Shown: positions 59,614 to 64,000 of the stretch, in pieces | Layout of the letters: each line of letters begins with the position of its first letter | Numbering within the stretch: the first letter of the stretch is position 1 | Source of the DNA: Streptomyces sp. CBMA152 | Lineage (GTDB): Bacteria; Actinomycetota; Actinomycetes; Streptomycetales; Streptomycetaceae | Length of the DNA: 64,000 nucleotides | Reading direction: 5' to 3' | Assembly: GCF_014596475.1 (NCBI RefSeq) | Contig: NZ_MECJ01000002.1 | Span: forward strand, 434,001-498,000 | Notes under the pieces: model-generated | Databases searched by the model: none | What the model was told of the DNA's origin: nothing | Seen by the model: the letters and a program-made list of their open reading frames with translations, nothing else | Position numbers and translations under genes: made by a program

Positions 59614-60483
59614 TCAACCTCGGTCGTACGTGTGAAACCCCCGCCCCGCCTTCCGGCCGAGCAGCCCGGCCTCCACCATGCGCTGGAGCAGCGGCGGCGG
59701 GGCGTACAGGGGCTCCTTGAACTCCTCGTAGAGCGACTTGGCGATGGAGGCCACGGTGTCCAGGCCGATCAGATCGGCGAGCTTGAGCGGGCCCATCGGG
59801 TGGGCGCAGCCCAGTTCCATGCCGGCGTCCACATCGGAGGGGGTGGCGAAGCCCGACTCCGCCATCCGGACCGCGGCGAGCAGGTACGGGATGAGCAGGG
59901 CGTTGACGACGAAGCCCGCCCGGTCCTTGGAGCGGATCACTGTCTTGCCGAGTGTGTCACGGGCGAACACCTCGGCCGCGGCGGCCGTTTCGGCGGTGGT
60001 GTGCAGCGAGGTGACGATCTCCACCAGCGGCATGACCGGTACGGGGTTGAAGAAGTGCAGGCCGAGGACGCGGTCGGCGCGGTGCGTGGCCATGCCGAGG
60101 CGCATCACGGGCAGGGACGAGGTGTTGGTCGCCAGGATCGCCGCCGGGTCCTCGACGATCTTGTCGAGGGCGGTGAAGATCTCCGTCTTGACGTCGGCGT
60201 TCTCGGTGGCCGCTTCGACGACCAGGTGCTGGTCGGCGAGGTCGTCGAGGCTGCTGGTGAAGACGAGCCGGGCCAGGGCGTTCTCGGCGGCGAGACGGTC
60301 CAACTTGCCGCGTTCGGCGGCGCGTTCCAGGGATGTGGCGACCCGGTCGCGGGCCCGTCGGGCTGTGGCGGCGTCGGCCTCGCACACGACGGTGTCGAGC
60401 CCGGCGCGGGCACAGACCTCGGCGATACCGGCGCCCATCTGACCACCGCCGACGACGCCTACGCGCTGGATGCTGTTGGTCAT
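59614..60483 (-). CDS. 3-Hydroxybutyryl-CoA dehydrogenase
   Basis: The 289-residue product matches bacterial 3-hydroxybutyryl-CoA dehydrogenases: NAD loop 'VGVVGGGQMGAGIAEVCARAG', 'HLVVEAATENADVK', 'LATNTSSLPV', the catalytic 'GLHFFNPVPVMPLVEIV', 'KDRAGFVVNALLIPYLL' and 'ELGCAHPMGPLKLADLIGLD'. It interconverts acetoacetyl-CoA and 3-hydroxybutyryl-CoA. It is downstream of isocitrate lyase on the same strand (145-base gap), a common pairing in Streptomyces. Confidence 0.9.
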   Translation of the reverse strand: MTNSIQRVGVVGGGQMGAGIAEVCARAGLDTVVCEADAATARRARDRVATSLERAAERGKLDRLAAENALARLVFTSSLDDLADQHLVVEAATENADVKTEIFTALDKIVEDPAAILATNTSSLPVMRLGMATHRADRVLGLHFFNPVPVMPLVEIVTSLHTTAETAAAAEVFARDTLGKTVIRSKDRAGFVVNALLIPYLLAAVRMAESGFATPSDVDAGMELGCAHPMGPLKLADLIGLDTVASIAKSLYEEFKEPLYAPPPLLQRMVEAGLLGRKAGRGFHTYDRG

Positions 60484-60628
60484 GATCGCTCCGTTCTGGT
60501 TCGTGGCGCGGTGCCGCGCCCCCTCAGGGGCGCGGGGCTGTGACACTGTGCGGCCGCGACCGTCCCCCAAGCTCTCAACTTCGTCCGAGCAGGGGCCCCC
60601 ACGCACGGTCGGCAGCCGAACGCCGCAC

Positions 60629-61912
<1,284 letters not shown>

Positions 61913-62197
61913 GACCCACTCCTGGTGTCGCTCGGTATCGCGTGGATGTCTGTCAAGGGTGCGAAGAGGGGCATCGGCCCCGCCTCGATCTACGGCCCGC
62001 AGTGCCAACACCCGTACCGTTGAGCCGATATGGAGGGCTCCGGTGGGCCGCACCACAACTCTGGCAGTGGCACCCAGTGCCATCAACCGTGGCCCGATGT
62101 CAAGTGCTGCGAATCATCGCCGCTGTGTTCGCCAAGCTTGCGAAGCCGTATGACGACCTTTCACCTTCTACGCTGTGAGTGGCGATCGGAGGCCGGG
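61913..62197. promoter_or_regulatory. Divergent aceA/regulator promoter with TTCGC-N7-GCGAA dyad
   Basis: TTCGC (62128-62132) and GCGAA (62140-62144) form a dyad around AAGCTT. It resembles the TTTGCAAA-type sites known for RamB, so it is a candidate operator for the flanking regulator. Confidence 0.45.
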
Positions 62198-63613
62198 ATG
62201 AGCAAGACGTATGCGGGTACGCGGCTGCGGAGGCTGCGCGAGGAACGACGTTTGAGCCAGGCTGAGTTGGCCCGGATGCTGGCGATCTCGCCGAGCTATC
62301 TCAACCAGATGGAGCACGACTCGCGGCCGCTGACCGTGCCCGTACTGCTGCGGCTGACCGAGGCGTTCGGGGTGGACGCCGGGTTCTTCTCCGAGCGGGA
62401 CACCAGCCGCCTCGTCGCGGACCTGCGCGAGGCGCTGGCAGACGACGTGGCCACGAGTCGCGTCTCAGCGTCCGACCTGGCGGAGCTCGCCGCCAAGCTG
62501 CCCGGTGTTGGCGAGGTGCTGCTGCGGCTGAGCCGCCGTACCCAGGAGTTGGGTGAGCAACTGGCCCAGGCCACCGACGGTCACCGCGCCACCGCCGATC
62601 CCGTCGTCGCCCGTACCCCGCACGAGGAGATCCGCGAGTTCTTCTACCGCCGTCAGAACTATCTGCATGAAGTGGACACCGCTGCCGAGGAGTTGGCGGA
62701 GGCCATCGGTATCCGTCCCGGTGAAGTACGCCGGGCATTGGCCGCCTGCCTCGCCGACCGGTACGGCGTCCGCATCGTGGCCGACGGGGACCGGCCGCAC
62801 CATTATGACCCCGCCGGGCGCGTCCTGCATCTGTCGCCTCGGCTGCGGCCCGGCCGGCAGGCGTTCCGTATGGCGACGCAGCTGGCGATGCTGGAATACA
62901 GCGAGGTGCTGTCGCGGCACGCCGGTGAGGACTTCGAGGAGGGCTCCCCGACGTGGAAGCTGGCCCGGATCGGGGTGGCCAACCACTTCGCCGCCGCGCT
63001 GATCCTGCCGTACCGCGCCTTCCACGCGGCCGCCGAAGAGGTGCGCTACGACATCGAGCGGCTGACCGACCGTTTCGGGCTCGGCCACGAGACGGTGTGC
63101 CACCGTCTGAGCACCCTTCAGCGCCCGCGTCTGCGCGGAGTTCCCTTCTCCTTCGTACGCGTCGACCGAGCGGGCAACATGTCCAAGCGGCAGTCGGCCA
63201 CCGCCTTCCACTTCTCCCGGGCCGGCGGCACCTGCCCCCTGTGGAACGTGTACGAGGCGTTCGCCGCGCCCGGCCGCATCCACGTCCAGATCGCCGCGAT
63301 GCCCGACGGGCAGCGGTATCTGTGGACGGCGCGCGCAGTCACCCGCTCCCGGGGCGGCTGGGGGGAGCCGGGCAAGACGTTCGCGATCGGCTTGGGCTGC
63401 GAGATCCGCCACGCCTCCCGGCTCGTCTACTCCGACGGCTTGGACCTTGCCAACGCCTCCGCCGCGACCCCGATCGGCATGGGCTGCCGAGCCTGCGAAC
63501 GCCTGGACTGCCCCCAGCGCGCCATGCCGCCGCTCGGCCAGCACCTGTCCATCGACGAGAACAGCAGCACGTACGTGCCGTATCCGGTCGCGGAGCGGGC
63601 GAGCGGCCGCTGA
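62198..63613 (+). CDS. RamB/ScfR-type XRE regulator of short-chain fatty acyl metabolism
   Basis: The 471-residue product has an N-terminal XRE helix-turn-helix ('GTRLRRLREERRLSQAELARMLAISPSYLNQMEHDSRPLT'), an IrrE-like central region ('VLHLSPRLRPGRQAFRMATQLAMLEYS', 'ANHFAAALILPYRAFHAAAEEVRYDIERLTDRFGLGHETV') and a C-terminal domain with 'GMGCRACERLDCPQRAMPP', whose Cys cluster is conserved in the family. It controls the divergent isocitrate lyase gene in response to acetate or fatty-acid status. Confidence 0.87.
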   Translation: MSKTYAGTRLRRLREERRLSQAELARMLAISPSYLNQMEHDSRPLTVPVLLRLTEAFGVDAGFFSERDTSRLVADLREALADDVATSRVSASDLAELAAKLPGVGEVLLRLSRRTQELGEQLAQATDGHRATADPVVARTPHEEIREFFYRRQNYLHEVDTAAEELAEAIGIRPGEVRRALAACLADRYGVRIVADGDRPHHYDPAGRVLHLSPRLRPGRQAFRMATQLAMLEYSEVLSRHAGEDFEEGSPTWKLARIGVANHFAAALILPYRAFHAAAEEVRYDIERLTDRFGLGHETVCHRLSTLQRPRLRGVPFSFVRVDRAGNMSKRQSATAFHFSRAGGTCPLWNVYEAFAAPGRIHVQIAAMPDGQRYLWTARAVTRSRGGWGEPGKTFAIGLGCEIRHASRLVYSDGLDLANASAATPIGMGCRACERLDCPQRAMPPLGQHLSIDENSSTYVPYPVAERASGR

Positions 63614-63629
63614 CCCGGGGTTGGAACAG

Positions 63630-63662
63630 ACGCGGCGGCCGTAACGGCCGGGCCCGCCGCGT
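63630..63662. terminator. Bidirectional hairpin between regulator and VOC genes
   Basis: ACGCGGCGG (63630-63638) pairs with CCGCCGCGT (63654-63662); inner GGCCG/CGGCC pairing extends it. It lies between the convergent stops at 63613 and 63669. Confidence 0.65.
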
Positions 63663-63668
63663 TCCTCG

Positions 63669-64000
63669 TCACACCAGCGGTTCCAGGAATTCCAGACGGT
63701 TGCCGACCGGGTCCTGGGTGTAGAAGCGGCGGTGGGTCGGCAGGCTGGCGTTCCAGACCACCGGTGCTCCGTGCCGCTCCAGGCGGGTGGCGAGGGCGTC
63801 GAGGCCGGTGACCCGTACCGCCGGGTGGGCCTTGCGGGGTGGGCGGTAGCCGTCCTCGATCCCTACGTGGATCTCCAGCCGGCCGCCGTCGGCGGCGGCG
63901 AACCAGCAGCCGCCCCGCCGCGCAGGCCCCGGCGGCCGGGGGATCTCGATCATTCCGAGCGCGGTCAGATAGAAGCTGCGCAGGGCGTCCTCGGAACCGG
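63669..64000 (-). CDS. VOC-family (glyoxalase/dioxygenase-fold) protein, cut by window end
   Basis: The frame is open to the window end, so only about 110 C-terminal codons are seen and the start lies beyond 64000. It shows the VOC pattern: 'EDALRSFYLTALGMIEIPRP', 'GGCWFAAADGGRLEIHVGIE', 'HPAVRVTGLDALATRLERHG' and 'RRFYTQDPVGNRLEFLEPLV' with the terminal metal-ligand Glu. Members include glyoxalase I, dioxygenases and fosfomycin/bleomycin resistance proteins; substrate cannot be told. Confidence 0.8.
   Translation of the reverse strand, partial: GSEDALRSFYLTALGMIEIPRPPGPARRGGCWFAAADGGRLEIHVGIEDGYRPPRKAHPAVRVTGLDALATRLERHGAPVVWNASLPTHRRFYTQDPVGNRLEFLEPLV

Overview
The window is very GC-rich actinobacterial chromosome, almost certainly Streptomyces. 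The evidence is strong third-position GC bias, GTG and TTG starts, many Tat and lipoprotein signal peptides, frequent leaderless-looking starts, and families typical of the genus (ScfR/RamB regulator divergent from isocitrate lyase, GlxA-type AraC regulators, DUF4956-VTC pair, MerR-PP2C fusion). I see no rRNA, tRNA, CRISPR array, insertion sequence or phage gene. The gene mix (secreted hydrolases, sugar catabolism, stand-alone regulators, broken genes) looks like accessory chromosome with some core genes (nadE, aceA).

Layout. 1-4.4 kb: end of a SpaA-like surface protein, a secreted erythromycin-esterase-like protein and a secreted vanadium-haloperoxidase/PAP2-type enzyme. 4.7-13 kb: a compact locus of classical menaquinone-type (men) enzymes. 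menE is on the plus strand; converging on it is a six-gene minus-strand operon menF > GH88/105-like > menD > crotonase > EntA-like SDR > menC, with four of its junctions being 4-bp start/stop overlaps. This is unexpected because Streptomyces normally makes menaquinone by the futalosine route; menA, menG, menH and a convincing menB are absent. The locus is best read as a specialised-metabolite pathway from chorismate through succinylbenzoate chemistry. 13-24 kb: secreted M1 aminopeptidase, hydrolases, small membrane and secreted proteins, a DUF4956-VTC pair behind a PHO-box-like repeat, a truncated sensor kinase, a GNAT and a glycosyltransferase-like gene. 24-26 kb: an unusual fusion of an AadA-type nucleotidyltransferase, a HEPN-like helical region and cysteine-rich zinc ribbons. 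26-43 kb: ordinary accessory genes, including LysE/Lrp, oxidoreductase/GlxA and ArsR-like/MFS pairs, DUF4291, a GH18 lipoprotein, a three-repeat secreted protein, MerR-PP2C, nadE, and a truncated XRE regulator beside a flavoprotein.

43.4-56.4 kb is a sugar-utilisation island: IclR regulator and SMP-30 lactonase on the plus strand, then a minus-strand run of aldonate-dehydratase-like enolase, zinc dehydrogenase, U32-like protein, MmsAB/ChvE-type sugar ABC transporter and secreted aldose 1-epimerase, with a secreted GH51-type arabinofuranosidase divergent from it. A 16-base motif occurs identically, in opposite orientation, at two promoters of the island, with shorter variants at the divergent promoter and before the IclR gene. 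Together the genes suggest release, import and non-phosphorylative oxidation (dehydrogenase, lactonase, dehydratase) of L-arabinose or galactose.

56.4-64 kb: GNAT, an AUR1-like PAP2 membrane enzyme, a repeat-built membrane protein, 3-hydroxybutyryl-CoA dehydrogenase, isocitrate lyase with its divergent regulator, and the start of a VOC-family gene cut by the window end.
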